Source: Branchipolynoe longqiensis (Eukaryota > Annelida > Polychaeta > Phyllodocida > Polynoidae). From it: a DNA stretch of 64,000 nt. The translations under genes and the position numbers were made by a program. A model generated the notes under the pieces. It did no database searches, was not told the origin of the DNA, and worked only from the letters and a program-made list of their open reading frames with translations. The stretch spans positions 28,353,178-28,417,177 of the forward strand of contig CM059197.1 of NCBI GenBank assembly GCA_030323885.1, given 5' to 3'. Below are positions 21,590 to 31,800 of the stretch, piece by piece (the first letter of the stretch is position 1; each line of letters begins with the position of its first letter).

Positions 21590-21997
21590 TAGATTAAAGA
21601 TTCACCTGGTACTTGTAGTACATAGGTGAACAACAACATAGTGTAAATACAGGCGAAAATAGCTTTAGTATGGGACATGAACTAGAAACTGTGGTCCCAA
21701 GATCAAATGGCTACATATATAGCCACATAGTTGGTGAAATGGGAGAGAATGCAAAAAGACAAGATGGTGGCCATAGAACGCTGTCGATTTCACTTTTAAA
21801 ACTTATTAAACCAGATCTTTTATTATATTTTTCAACTCAATGGTAGCGTGGAAATATGAAGACATATACAAAAAATAAATTAGATTGTGAAATTAGGCTC
21901 TCATAAAGACTCATTTCATTAGCCCGATTTTTTGACCGTTTTTATATAAGGCTGGTCTTCACCCGAGTACTGCGAGTACCAGGTGACTCCTTTATCT
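21590..21997. mobile_element. Palindromic-ended element family G, copy 1
   Basis: Ends TAGATTAAAGATTCACC and GGTGACTCCTTTATCT are imperfect inverted repeats. Inside each end lies a near-palindrome (TTCACC..GTACT..AGTAC..GGTGAA). The copy interrupts the octamer array. CGGTGATATG before and AGGTGACATG after match at eight of ten bases, compatible with a 10 bp target duplication. Copy 2, with an exact duplication, is at 49008-49416. Non-coding. Confidence 0.7.
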
Positions 21998-22350
21998 AGG
22001 TGACATGGTGAAATGCCAAAATGCTGAAATGCCGAAATGCCGAAATGCCGAAATGCTTAAATGCTGAAATGCCAAAATGCCGAAATGGTGGAATGGTGAA
22101 AAGATGAAATGTTTTATTTGTTGGGGTTTTATTTCCTGGCAACATCTAAGTTCATATCAGGCCAGCTGATGAAGCGATGAAATGAGGAAGAAATGATGTG
22201 AGGAAATGAGGAAATGATGAACTAAGGAAAAGAAAGATGAAATTGAGAAATAGAGATTTGATAAAGTGATGTAGTGATGAAATGGTGATCGCAATGAATT
22301 AATGAAATAATGAAATCACGAAATCATGAACTAATAAAAGAAATGAAGCT
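21998..22350. repeat. Octamer array GAAATGCC/GAAATGAT, right part
   Basis: The array continues as GAAATGCC units to about 22115 and then as degenerate GAAATGAT-like words to about 22350. A 41 bp SINE tail fragment (minus strand) lies at 22123-22163. Confidence 0.75.
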
Positions 22351-22670
22351 AAGGATTACTAAAGGAATGAAGTGTGCTTCACTGTAATCTGGCGCTCTTA
22401 TATCAGCATTACGATATGTAGCAAGCTCGACTAGCCCTTCCGCAGTCAACATTCCAGAATTGCTCCGGCATTCCCCACCCGATCCATATTGGGCACTGAG
22501 TGCTTAAATATATTGCCTGCATTTGAAGTGCTCTCCACATGGCATTGGCATAGTTACATTCCGCTATAAAGAGCTACTTAACGAGAACACTTAAACACAA
22601 CCCGGGCAACAAACACAAATCAGAGAAACACCTGGTCCACACCCGCGCACACGCACGCGCACGCACACAC
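22351..22670. other. Unassigned
   Basis: No gene or element recognised. The last 45 bases are CA/CG-rich, like the array at 22990. Confidence 0.5.
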
Positions 22671-22675
22671 GGGGT

Positions 22676-22988
22676 GCTGTGGTCGAATGGGTAGAGCGCT
22701 TGCCTCGCGTGCGAGAGATCGGGAATTTGGTTCCTGGTTGAGTAAAACCAATGACTTCCAAAATTGATACTTGTCGCTCCATAGCCAGGCACTCAGCATT
22801 AATAGGATAGGGCAAGGACTGGTTAGCTCAGTGTCAGGATAATGTGACTGAGTGGGATAGCAGGTCATCGTGCTGGCAGCCTGGTCTCCCAGATATAAAT
22901 TCACCATGACTGTGCACTGTCACAAGTTGGTAACCGTCCTGATATGACCTTAGATGTTACTAGGATGTAAAATTCCAACAAGCAACCG
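22676..22988 (+). mobile_element. SINE H1+T1
   Basis: Head GTGGTCGAATGGGTAGAGCG and TTTGGTTCCTGG, then the standard body and tail, ending AAAATTCCAACAAGCAACC. It sits between two CACACG-rich stretches (22630-22674 and 22997 onward), which look like parts of one target array. Confidence 0.85.
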
Positions 22989-22989
22989 A

Positions 22990-23335
22990 CCAGACCCGCA
23001 TGCACACGCACAGACACGCACACTCACGCACACCTAAACACACACACATGCACACATACGCACACACATGCACACACGCTCATATACACACATGTACACA
23101 TGCACACGAGTACACACGCACATGTACACCCAAGTACACACACACGCATGTATGCCCACACCAGCACACACACATACACATGCACGCACACGCACACACG
23201 AATGCATGCACATACAGGCACATACACACAAACATACACATGCACACACATGCACACGCACGCACACACGCACACACACGCACATACACGCACATACACG
23301 CACATACACGCACACACACACGCACACACACACTA
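22990..23335. repeat. CA/CG-rich minisatellite
   Basis: About 340 bases of ACACACGC, CATACACG and CACATGCA words. His/Thr and Cys/Val repeat frames on either strand are artefacts. Confidence 0.9.
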
Positions 23336-23651
23336 AACTGGGGGGGATCATTATTCACTGCGGAGGGATCTGATCATCATTTGCTGTCTAATGGTCGGAT
23401 CGCGCAACATGACAGTGATGCCCGGGTCGCAGGCGTCGCACAGATTGGCTGGTACGCGCCTGCGCACCGTAATGCTAAATTATGACCCTGCCATTCAGTT
23501 GGGCATCACTCATTGAGTTTGGATGACACTAACGCTAACAACCATCAGACGCCTCAGCCGATCCGCACAGTAAACAATGCCATATTGTGTATTCAGAGAG
23601 TATCCAAGTTAACAGTTTCACTTGACCGACAGCTGCTAGTGTTCTGAGTGA
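23336..23651. other. Unassigned
   Basis: No gene seen. Confidence 0.5.
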
Positions 23652-23655
23652 TTAG

Positions 23656-23981
23656 ATTTTCATAGTCCGATGGTTTTGAGTTTCGGTTATTTTTCTAGGA
23701 TGGATGTATTAGATTGATTGTTATGATCAATCAACCTTACCTTAGTTTGAAATAACTTTAATTTTAGATTGCTATTATTTGAGATATTTCAAGTGCAAGC
23801 ATGTACAATTAGTTTTGGCTAGCACACCAACACTATGAGTATGACAGTGTAGGCTTCTGCAGAAACAGGTTCTATTAAATTGACTCAGTATTCTCGTCTA
23901 GTAACTAGTTCGATATGTAGAATCAAATCTAGATATGTGTTTTGGTTTTGAAAATGTGATGATTCATCATACTATGCAGCT
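23656..23981. mobile_element. MITE family E, copy 2
   Basis: The left end TTTTCATAGTCCGATG follows TTAG and the right end CATACTATGCAGCT precedes TTAA at 23982-23985. The interior is homologous to 3803-4149 and 28870-29212 (for example TTAGTTTGAAATAACTTTAATTTTA). Confidence 0.75.
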
Positions 23982-23985
23982 TTAA

Positions 23986-24409
23986 GACAGTAAATCAGAG
24001 AAACACAATCAATACTTGTCTTAAAAAATGCATATACAACCCACCTAATTGTTATTCAGGCCCTTGAATGACTACTGCAGTAATTACTAGCAAATCCCTG
24101 AGCTTCTGCCCATTCCCCCCAGGCATCCTCCCTTGCTCTCCTGTGGGTGGTTTTCCTCCAACCACCCCCCCCCCTCCCAATGGGCCCCAATGGGACAGCA
24201 CCCTTAAACATCATGAACAAAGCATCAACACACCAAACATCCTACACAACTATCAACCTGTTTAAACACAATGAGCATTATATATGGCAGCAACATGTCT
24301 TGACAACTATAAACTTACCTTGTTTTATAAGAGAACAAATGTAACCCTCAACGATTGTTTGAGTTGCCCCGAGTATACAATTTCTACTTGGTGCTGTTCC
24401 CCATTTTTG
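23986..24409. other. Unassigned, contains C-rich run
   Basis: No gene. A C-rich run lies near 24160-24180. Confidence 0.5.
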
Positions 24410-24507
24410 AATGAACTACAGAGACCGGTGCTGTACATTATACAGCAGGAGCCACTCCCTTGATGCGCAAAAAGGAAGAGAGGAGGCGGGGGTGGAAATA
24501 AGGCATC

Positions 24508-24513
24508 TTTATT
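24508..24513 (-). terminator. AATAAA polyadenylation signal, LTR-like cassette
   Basis: GTAAATAAAGATG on the minus strand, 330 bases after the TATA-like box. Confidence 0.4.
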
Positions 24514-24836
24514 TACGCCTCAGACAGAGCATACAGAGAGTAACAAGAGGACAAACAAAAGTAAATAAGGAATAATCTGGTAATGTAAGGAAGATCATGA
24601 GGAGCGGAGTAATGAAATAAAGCAATAAGGAGGAGCAGTGAGGAAAGTACATGATAAAATAAGTATAAGGTTCAGGCAGAGTAAAAGTCAGTAGGTGTTC
24701 TGTGAGGGGGTGCCGAGGAGCCCTCCACCACTGGGAGAGAAAAGTAGGAGGAGTGTAGGGTGGGTGGGTGGTGAAGAAAGCAGAGAGAGCTGGGAGACGG
24801 CAGGAGGGCGAGTGCCTGAGGGAGGCCGGCGGGCGA

Positions 24837-24846
24837 CCTTATAAGG
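24837..24846 (-). promoter_or_regulatory. TATA-like box in GC-rich cassette
   Basis: CCTTATAAGG lies within CpG-rich sequence, upstream (minus strand) of a pyrimidine-rich tract and an AATAAA. It is a promoter candidate by position only. Confidence 0.35.
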
Positions 24847-25265
24847 GAGGAGGGACGGGCGACAGCAGGTGAGGTGTGAATGCTGCCGGCCCGGGGGAGG
24901 GCGAGAGGTGGCGAGCAGCGGCGTCGGGTGAGGCGCGAGTGCTGCACGACGCGGAGGGCGGGGGAGGTGGCGCCGCGCCGTCTGCCGAGGTGAGAAAGCA
25001 GCGCGACAGCGCGGGGCGGGGGAGGGTCTCTTCCTCTCCTCGCATCAAACGCAATGCTTCGCATTACGACCAATTCTACAGGATCGGTGCTGTAACTAAT
25101 ACAGCACTGATCAAACTTAGATTATTTAGACTGTCAATTAGTAAAATGGCCAGAAGACCAGTGCTCCGGCAATGACAGATGTCATATTCAGATGAATAAA
25201 TACTTTACCAAAAGAAAGTGTAGGTTGCCTGGTTTTGTTCTGACACATTGTTTCCTTTCTCTTTA

Positions 25266-25345
25266 GTAATGCTTACTGACAGGTGTGTATGTCTCCTGTC
25301 CTGGTAGGAGCTTTGATGTTGCCAGGACGTTAATTCCCAACAAAC
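25266..25345 (+). mobile_element. SINE tail fragment, H3-like subfamily
   Basis: GTTGCCAGGACGTTAATTCCC then AACAAACAAC, preceded by a degenerate tail segment. Confidence 0.45.
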
Positions 25346-25429
25346 AACAGCATACTTGAAGTCCAAGTCAAAGTGAGGACTTACAAAATTGATAATCTCT
25401 ACCCAGCCTGGTACTCGATATTACTAGTA

Positions 25430-25665
25430 TAGTAGTCTGCACTGACCTATCAGAAAAGGACTTGCACAGGCAGGTAGCCATGGATAGGGTGACGCGTCAT
25501 GGAGACTATGTAGTGTAATGGTTAGCACACTAGACCCACAATAGCAAGAGGTGTGGGTTCGAATCTGCTCTAGGCACAATATTTCCCATTTTCATCATGG
25601 ACAAGGTTGCTCAGTATCATAATAATGTTGCTGAGTGGGCTATAGGGTTCCCGGTGCCGATGTAG
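25430..25665 (+). mobile_element. tRNA-derived SINE family S2, copy 1
   Basis: Starts GTAGTCTGCACTGACCT; a tRNA-like unit follows (GTAGTGTAATGGTTAGCAC as A box, GTGGGTTCGAATCTGC as B box), then CACAATATTTCCCATTTTCATC. Here it continues into GCTCAGTATCATAATAATGTTGCTGAGTGGG, which resembles the body of the H1/H2 SINEs, so the families share a module. Other copies: 39490 and 44655. Confidence 0.7.
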
Positions 25666-25667
25666 TA

Positions 25668-26155
25668 AGTTCAAAACACTACCTTACAAAAACACTATAA
25701 AAATACTCCTGTTAATGTTTTTTTGTATAATTGCTGCATATTCATTTGTAGAAGGGTGATGCAGTATGCAGTAGGGTGGGGTTGTATGTAATACGGCGGG
25801 ACAGTATGCAGTAAGGTGGGAGAGTGTGTAGTAGGGCGGGGCAGTGTGCAGCGAATAGCCTACTACTAACACATGCTTCAACTGCAGCAGCACCATCAGC
25901 GTATACCATACTAATATGTGGTGCGGACGTCGCAGTGCTATCAACGTACACTACTAATATGTGTTTCAAACGACGCAGCACCATCAGCGTATACTAACAC
26001 ATGGTATATATGCCGGAGTGCTATCAGCGTATACTACTAATATGTGCTTCAAACACCACAGCAGAGTCAGCTTGTCATGATAGTGTTTTGAACTTGGGTA
26101 GTGTTTTGAAGGGATGTAGGGTAGTGTTTTGAACTTAACAGTCTTTTGAACTTAG
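25668..26155. mobile_element. Inverted-repeat unit enclosing two satellites
   Basis: AGTTCAAAACACTACC near 25668 and GGTAGTGTTTTGAACTT near 26093 and 26119-26140 are inverted. Between them are a roughly 20 bp array (GCAGTATGCAGTAGGGTGGG, 25757-25857) and about five units of the 43 bp satellite (25860-26062) also found at 44360-44990. Confidence 0.5.
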
Positions 26156-26159
26156 CAGG

Positions 26160-26460
26160 AGACGGACGCTCAATTCATTCGGCCATCCCATTTGGTCTAT
26201 CTATATACAATGTGCTTAAATGTACATAACAAGTATATCTATATAGAGAGTATAATCTCTTATGCGTATATAAAAGGGGAGGAGCTCTTGTCATGATTAT
26301 CAATATTATTATTACGATTATCCTCTCCTGATTATTGTCCAATCGCTGACTTGCCTGTATTTGCCCCGTTCCTTGCCTAAGCCAGCGCCCCCACCGGGCG
26401 TTTCTGGCACTGCACTGCCCGGGCAGTCAGTCTCTCTCCTGCTTTCAAAAATGTGTACCG
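26160..26460 (-). repeat. R1-related repeat, CCAATCGCTGACTTGCC subfamily
   Basis: It shares with 10735-11010 the order TATGCGTATATAAAAGG, (ATT)n, CCAATCGCTGAC and GCGCCCCCACCGGGCGTTTC. Confidence 0.5.
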
Positions 26461-26599
26461 GTAACCCTGTATTACGCTTAGCCATGACGCAAATAAAGTG
26501 GCCTACCCATCACCTCCTTGTCTCTCTCCTTTCCGTAGCCCAACTTTATATATATATAAATATCTAATTGTATCCAGATATATATCTATGTGCATGTCT

Positions 26600-26706
26600 A
26601 CATCATCATCATCATCATCATCATGCTGTCGGTCGCGATGCGACAAAAACTGCTTTCATTACTTGACTGCTGCTCTCCATTTAGCTCTTTGCTGTGAGAG
26701 TGATGT
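26600..26706 (-). mobile_element. LINE 3' end fragment with (GAT)n tail
   Basis: A (CAT)n run followed by GCTGTCGGTCGCGATGCGAC and CTCTCCATTTAGCTCT. The same sequence at 50515-50820 continues into coding text, so this is a severely 5'-truncated LINE copy. Confidence 0.6.
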
Positions 26707-26737
26707 CCATGTCTACACACACCCACAAATATGCATA

Positions 26738-26925
26738 CAGTAAAAGCTGTCTACCCAACCATCTCCACATATCGACTAGTCAGCTATATTGGTCACTTTA
26801 TTTGGGTCCAATTGACTGCCCATACAATAGCACTGTAAAGATAAAAACTCCCTAAACCTACAACCTCCCTAAATGGACTATTTAAAATTGGTCCTATGGG
26901 CGGTCGATTTAGAGAGGTTTTACTG
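26738..26925. mobile_element. Tigger-like MITE family F, copy 2
   Basis: CAGTAAAAGCTGTCTACCC to TTTAGAGAGGTTTTACTG, preceded by TA. Its right third is part of the direct repeat that flanks the LINE at 27241-27950. Confidence 0.75.
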
Positions 26926-27240
26926 TTGATGTATGTACATTATATATATATATATGTTTTTAACCGCATACTGAGGAGAGATAGGGGGATTTCAGTTCAA
27001 AATTGATGTGAAGTCCCTGTTGATATGTTGAGAAGAGGGACCCCCATTTCGGCTTTGTCAACAGAACGCACCTTATTAGGCCTGTCCTGTGGGGATGGAA
27101 AGTGTCTTGTTCCTGATGCTCATGCTTGGTGATGTAGCTGACGGGCCATTGTGAGATGACGGCGTATATTCTACACACAGGTTCCCACTCACTTCATTAT
27201 GTTAGCAAGCTATTGATAGATGGGGTAAATGTAGAGGGAT
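26869..27240 (+). repeat. Left copy of a direct repeat of about 375 bp flanking an RTE LINE
   Basis: It begins CTAAATGGACTATTTAAAA and ends TGTAGAGGGAT immediately before the LINE tail. It matches 27951-28328 throughout, including the MITE F end, TA run and the ACCGCATACTGAGGAGAGAT segment, with only scattered differences. Confidence 0.85.
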
Positions 27241-27950
27241 CAATCAATCAATAGTTCCGTCTTCTAGTCGAGGGTTGGATGCAATGGTTCTCCACTTGTC
27301 CCGATGGTCTGCTGTCCTGATAGACTGTGAATAATTCAAGCATGTCCACTGTGAAATGTTTGTAAACCATGATGTTCTTGGTCTCCCTCTCCCTCTGCTG
27401 CCATTCACCCTCCCTTCCAACAATGTATGGTATATTGAACTCTGACGAATGATGTGGCCAAAATAAATAAGGTTCTTTGTCTGTATAGTGACAAACAAAC
27501 ATTTCTTACTATACATTTTTCTGAGAACCTCTTTGTTGGTGATCTTCTTTGTCCATGATATTTTGATGATCCTTCCATAAGTCCACATCTGAAATGCTGC
27601 TAAACGTTTGTACATTTTCTTAGAGATTGTCCATGTCTCTGCCCCATACATTAGAGTAGACCACACATAACACTGAAGAATATGCTTCCTTGTATGTATT
27701 AATATCTTACTTGATGATAACACACTATACATTTTGGAGAATGTTGTTTGGGCTATGGTTATCCTTCTCTTAATTTCTTCCTCACATCTCCCATCATTTG
27801 TGATCTTTTGTCCGAGATATATAAATTCAGATACTTGTTCTATGTTTGTGCCATCTATGGTTATATTGATATTTGGTTTATCTGTCTTTTTACTTATAAC
27901 CATTGTTTTGGTCTTCCTGGCATTCATCTTCATGTTGAATAGTATTCCAG
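27241..27950 (-). mobile_element. 5'-truncated RTE-type LINE
   Basis: On the minus strand the copy starts abruptly at 27950, encodes the end of an RTE-like reverse-transcriptase protein, and ends in a short ATTGATTGATTG tail at 27241-27254. RTE and BovB-type LINEs characteristically have short 3' UTRs ending in simple repeats. It lies exactly between two direct repeats of about 375 bp. Confidence 0.85.
27244..27942 (-). pseudogene. C-terminal part of an RTE endonuclease-reverse transcriptase
   Basis: About 230 codons remain open: the end of the reverse-transcriptase domain and the C-terminal region. Family motifs in order are MKMNARKTKTMVISKK, VSEFIYLGQKITNDGRCEEEI, KRRITIAQTTFSKM, CYVWSTLMYGAETWTIS, LAAFQMWTYGRIIKISW, LIYFGHII and RGRGRPRTSW. 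The catalytic polymerase palm (YADD-type box) and the N-terminal endonuclease are absent through 5' truncation, so the fragment cannot act. The uninterrupted frame suggests a fairly young insertion. It acted, when complete, in target-primed reverse transcription in the nucleus. Confidence 0.85.
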
Positions 27951-28328
27951 CTAAATGGACTATTTAAAATTGGTCCTATGGTCAGTCGATTTAGAGAGGT
28001 TTTAGTGTTGATGTATGTACATTATATAAATATATATATATATGTTTTTAACCGCATACTGAGGAGAGATAGGTGGATTTCAGTTCGAAATTGATGTGAA
28101 GTCCCTGTTGATATGTTGAGAAGAGGGACCCCCTTTTCGGCTTTGTCAACAGAACAAACCTTATTAGGCCCATCCTGTGGGGATGGAAAGTGTCTTGTTC
28201 CTGATGCGCATGCTTGGCGATGTAGCTGATGGGCCATGGTGAGACGATGGTGTATATTCTACACACAAGTTCCCACTCACTTTATTATGTTAGCGAGCTA
28301 TTGATAGATGGGGTAAGTGTAGAGGGAT
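27951..28328 (+). repeat. Right copy of the LINE-flanking direct repeat
   Basis: CTAAATGGAC to AGAGGGAT, continuing into AGTGTCATATATA which would be the pre-insertion flank. It is six bases longer than the left copy, mainly from a longer TA run. Confidence 0.85.
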
Positions 28329-28511
28329 AGTGTCATATATATATATATGCTGTATAAGCCACTATGTGAGTATAACAAGCCAGATGATCCATTTACTACC
28401 CAGTCAGTAAGTCATCGGCTGGTCACCTCTATTCACCTGACCTCTCCATGTGGCGCCACCGACTCACCCATGCCTCAGCAGCCATTGCGCTCAATCACTG
28501 AACCGCTGAAT
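28329..28511 (-). repeat. R1-related fragment
   Basis: (TA)n, GCTGTATAAGCCACTATGTG and GTGGCGCCACCGACTC recall the TATA block and GTGG.GCCACC block of R1 copies at 60195 and 63265. Confidence 0.4.
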
Positions 28512-28800
28512 ATATGTGTGTAGTAGTCTGTCATGAGTCCCACTACCACGCGGTGGGGCCTGAACTATGAACTGAACCCTGTTGCTCAGAAGTAGCAACA
28601 GGTGGCAGCACACCATGAGGAACAGTCCCGAGGGTGGATTGTTCCACTGGTTGCTAGCAGCGACCCCTGTTGGGAGGTGATGTGTTAGCCCGCTGGGAAG
28701 TAGTTTGGCTTCTATGCTGACAATGGAGGAATAAACCACGGACCACCCTGTAATTTAGAATCACTTCTTATTCAACAAACAGAGCTGGACGCGGTCCATC
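28512..28800 (+). mobile_element. Candidate solo LTR, copy 1
   Basis: It begins TGTAGTAGTCTGTCATGAG after ATATGTG and ends GGACGCGGTCCATCA before AATATGTG, so a 7-8 bp duplication is possible. GGAATAAACC gives a polyadenylation signal 50 bases before the end. Its homologue at 29255-29955 shares GTAGCAACAGGTGGCAGCAC, GGAATAAA and GGTCCATCA. No internal retroelement genes adjoin either. Confidence 0.55.
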
Positions 28801-28869
28801 AAATATGTGTGCATATACACACGGACAGGCGACATTCTTCTCAGCTGGTGCGAGCATGCTTTTACTTAT

Positions 28870-29212
28870 AGTTGCATAATCCAATGCTTTTGAGTTTTTG
28901 CTATTTTCTGAGATAAATTTATTATACTAATCGATATAATCTACTTTACTTCTGTTTGAAGTAACTTTGATTTTAAATGGCAAAGTTAGGAGATATTTGA
29001 TTCAAAACATGCCAAAATAATGTTGGCAAGCACGCCAAAACTGACACTATAGACTTCAGTAGAAACGGTTTCTATTAATTGACTTATTACGCCCTTCTAT
29101 GCAGCAACAGATTCTTAATAAGTGCACCAGTATCTAAGTTGAATATGTAAAATCAAATCAAGCTAAGTGTTTTGGTTTTGAAAATTTGATGTTTTCATCA
29201 AACTATGCAAGT
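28870..29212. mobile_element. MITE family E, copy 3
   Basis: AGTTGCATAATCCAATG to CATCAAACTATGCAAGT, preceded by TTAT and followed by TTAA at 29213-29216. Confidence 0.75.
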
Positions 29213-29254
29213 TTAACAAACTTTATTTGTCCTCACTTTTCAAAACTGTTCGGA

Positions 29255-29955
29255 ATATGTGTGTACTACTTCTGGGCGTATCCTGACTCTTGTGCTCAGA
29301 GGTAGCAACAGGTGGCAGCACGCTAGTTGGAACAGTCTCTGGGGGCGTAATCGATTAATCAACTCGGGTCACCCAAGCCACTTTTTGGCGCATGCACACA
29401 TCCTACAGAATCGGGTCGAATAATCGAATACGCTTGTCCGTGCTTGGGTGGAAAAAACTATTTAATTTTTTAATAACTGATAAAACTACAACAAAATAGG
29501 ATTTAAAATATTTTATGATGGCCTAGTTTAGCTATATTTCCATTTCATTAATCTAAATTATTCTTTAAAAAAAACATGTATGACTGGTACTGGTAGCTGT
29601 TATCCTGCAGGACGGTACCAGTGCAAATGTGACGTCATCACTCCTTGCAAATGGGGTCAGGTTGTTTTGCACACGGCACATGTATTTGTCGTCTCCATGT
29701 GCAGTGTTCTATTTGAAATTCTGACGACTTGGGTCACCCGAGTCGCCCGAGTCATGTTAATCGATTACGGCCTGGGGTGGTCTGTTTGACCCATCAGTAG
29801 CTGCTGCAACCCCCTGAGGGAGGTCACATGCTACCTAGCAGGGCCATAATAGGTCAATTTAATTCAGACATTGGCGGAATAAATCAAGAAGCCCCTGTGA
29901 TTTGAAGCAATCCCAGTGTTACTCTTTCTTCTAAGTGAAGTAGGACATGGTCCAT
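29255..29955 (+). mobile_element. Candidate solo LTR, copy 2, interrupted by MITE K
   Basis: TGTGTACTACTTCTGGG ... GTAGCAACAGGTGGCAGCAC ... GGAATAAATC ... GGTCCATCA matches 28512-28800 on both sides of an insertion at 29346-29769. Confidence 0.55.
29346..29769. mobile_element. MITE K, hAT-like, nested in LTR copy 2
   Basis: Ends CGTAATCGATTAATCAACTC and AGTCATGTTAATCGATTACG are inverted, with a GGGTCACCC box just inside each. The LTR at 28621-28650 gives the uninterrupted arrangement. Flanks TCTGGGGG and CCTGGGGT suggest a degenerate 8 bp duplication as in hAT elements. Confidence 0.6.
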
Positions 29956-30183
29956 CACACTTTCATCAAATTATGCAGCTTTCTCTAAATGGTTTGTTCT
30001 TCTGAATTGTCTTTGCAGCGCCGGGGTGCTGTTCTTTCGACACTACAATGCATCAGAATTCAGTTACTTATACTTATTCTGTATATCACATGGCACAATG
30101 TCACTCGTTTGAATATATCTTCACGTGTGTGATTCCAATACTGAAGTGATATGACTTCTCACTCAAATATATACACTTTCTAA

Positions 30184-30606
30184 AGGCTCTGTCACACATC
30201 GCCGGATTGGGGAAATGGAAAGTAACCGAACAAAGTCTGTTGATATCTGGCAAATTCTGGTTTGTATCCATTGCATATCCATTGCATATCCGTTGATATC
30301 CGTTAATATCCGTTGATATCCGTTGATATCTGGCCCGATCCGTTAAAGGTTTGAACAAGCACAACACTTGGAACGGATGCCGCCGGATTGACGTCCATGG
30401 TTCTTGTCCAGTTTGAGTCCATTTAGTCTGTTGGCTATCGGTTCATGTCCGTTTCATGTCCGTTTCATGTCTGTTCGTCCGGTGGCCTTTGACCTGATAT
30501 CGCAACATGTTGACACATTTTAATACATTTTGATAATTATCACGCCCGAACACCACCAGACTAGACAATTCTGTCCATTGCTCAACCCGGCACAGTGTGA
30601 CAGGTA
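30184..30606. mobile_element. TTAA-type MITE family D, copy 1
   Basis: AAAGGCTCTGTCACACATCG CCGGATTG-type left end and CAACCCGGCACAGTGTGACAG right end. The interior has tandem ATATCCGTTG words and TTTCATGTCCG words. Copy 2 is at 58427-58772. The 88-codon minus frame is a repeat artefact. Confidence 0.65.
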
Positions 30607-30609
30607 CTT

Positions 30610-31505
30610 ATGGAGGGAGTTTGAATGGCCAATCAGCTGAGCAGTTCAATGGAATATAGCTTGTATTACAACACTGCTACAGTTTCTATGTTGGTTCTGA
30701 ATGGATATTTACTTGTACTTGGCTAGGTATTACTTTAAAGGTGATATAAGTCAGTTATATATGTATTAGTATATCTATTCCTTTAAACAGGGATCTGTCT
30801 CTTTACTATATATAGTTCAGCCAGTGCCTCGTTGAATATATTTATGTTCATTCATATGTGTATTCTTCTAAGCGCATTTGTATATTTATTCAATTAAACA
30901 CATACCTTTCGCATTATTCCCACTGCGTAATATTACTCAGGTTTTACTTATAATTTTATTTGTATGGATATTTATTCAGTTAAAAACTTACGGTTCTCTT
31001 TGTTGTATCATTCTCGTTACTCTCATTTCTTAACAGCAGTCAATATATACTTGTACATGTATTTGTATCTATACTTATGTTTATGTGTTTTCATTTAAAA
31101 ATTAAATCTTTCTCATTATTTGGATCAGTTGTATATATTCGTATATTTATTCAATTCAATACTGCACCTTCAACTTTACTTTGAGTATTCCTTGTTATTA
31201 CTGGGTACCCAAAGGGTGATGGTAACATTGCCGGAATGCCAATCAAGTTGGGTGGGTGACATCTTTGTGTGTGGGGGTGGGGTGAAGCATGTTTAAAAAA
31301 AATTGATTTAAGGGCCTGTCCAATAAGCGCACTCCTGGTTCTGGTTCGCAATGGGTAGCCTGGGTACATTACGGCTCCTCTGGTGTTGAGCGGCAATTCG
31401 ATCCCAAAGCTTTACTGCCAGGCAGCGGGGATATTAGTTCAGACTAGACATTATATTCCTACACGGGGTTGATGCCGTGTTGCTGGGGACGCCTGTGTAT
31501 CGCAC
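30610..31505. other. AT-rich degenerate tandem sequence and unassigned spacer
   Basis: TATTTATTCAATTAAA..., CTCATTATT and similar words recur about every 120 bases from 30840 to 31170. No gene. Confidence 0.5.
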
Positions 31506-31506
31506 T

Positions 31507-31800
31507 GGGCGCGGTGGCCGAATCGGTAGAGCGCAGACTACCCAGTCGACTCAATCCAATGACTTACAAAATTGATACTTTTCGCTTCCTAGCCCGGCGC
31601 TCGGCATTAATAGGATAGGGTAAGGATTGGTTGACTCAGTGCCAGGATAATGTGACTGAGTGGGATATCGAGTCTTGGTTCAGGTGGTCTGATTTCCTGG
31701 TGGGGCAGAACTATAAAAGTACCATGTGTGCACACTGTCACAAATCGGTACCCGTCCTGATATGACCTTAGATGTTTCCAGGAGGTAAACCTCCAACATG
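31507..31800 (+). mobile_element. SINE H1+T1 with deletion in the head
   Basis: GGCGCGGTGGCCGAATCGGTAGAGCG is followed directly by CAGTCGACTCAATCCAATGA, so the B box is lost. The body and tail are complete. Confidence 0.8.

Larger units (their letters stand above)
24410..25110 (-). repeat. GC-rich LTR-like cassette inside a short repeat
   Basis: On the minus strand the outer flanks read CCGATCCTGTAGAAT (about 25085) and ATCAAGGGAGTGGCTCCTG (about 24460). The locus 45410-45480 has these two flanks joined directly, i.e. an empty site. The enclosed 0.6 kb (about 24475-25073) is CpG-rich in its upstream part, has a TATA-like CCTTATAAGG at 24837-24846 and, about 330 bases downstream, an AATAAA at 24508-24513 on the minus strand. 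This promoter-to-polyA arrangement resembles a solo LTR, but I see no convincing target duplication. Confidence 0.5.

Noticed and set aside
21395..22115. CRISPR-like array
   Set aside because: Units are contiguous octamers without spacers; all other arrays here are also simple tandem repeats.
23000..23485. Frames of 78-161 codons of His/Thr or Cys/Val repeats on both strands
   Set aside because: CA/CG minisatellite artefact.
24672..25073. 133-codon minus-strand frame in GC-rich DNA
   Set aside because: CpG-rich sequence has few stops. The region looks like a promoter or LTR rather than coding, with a TATA-like box within the frame.
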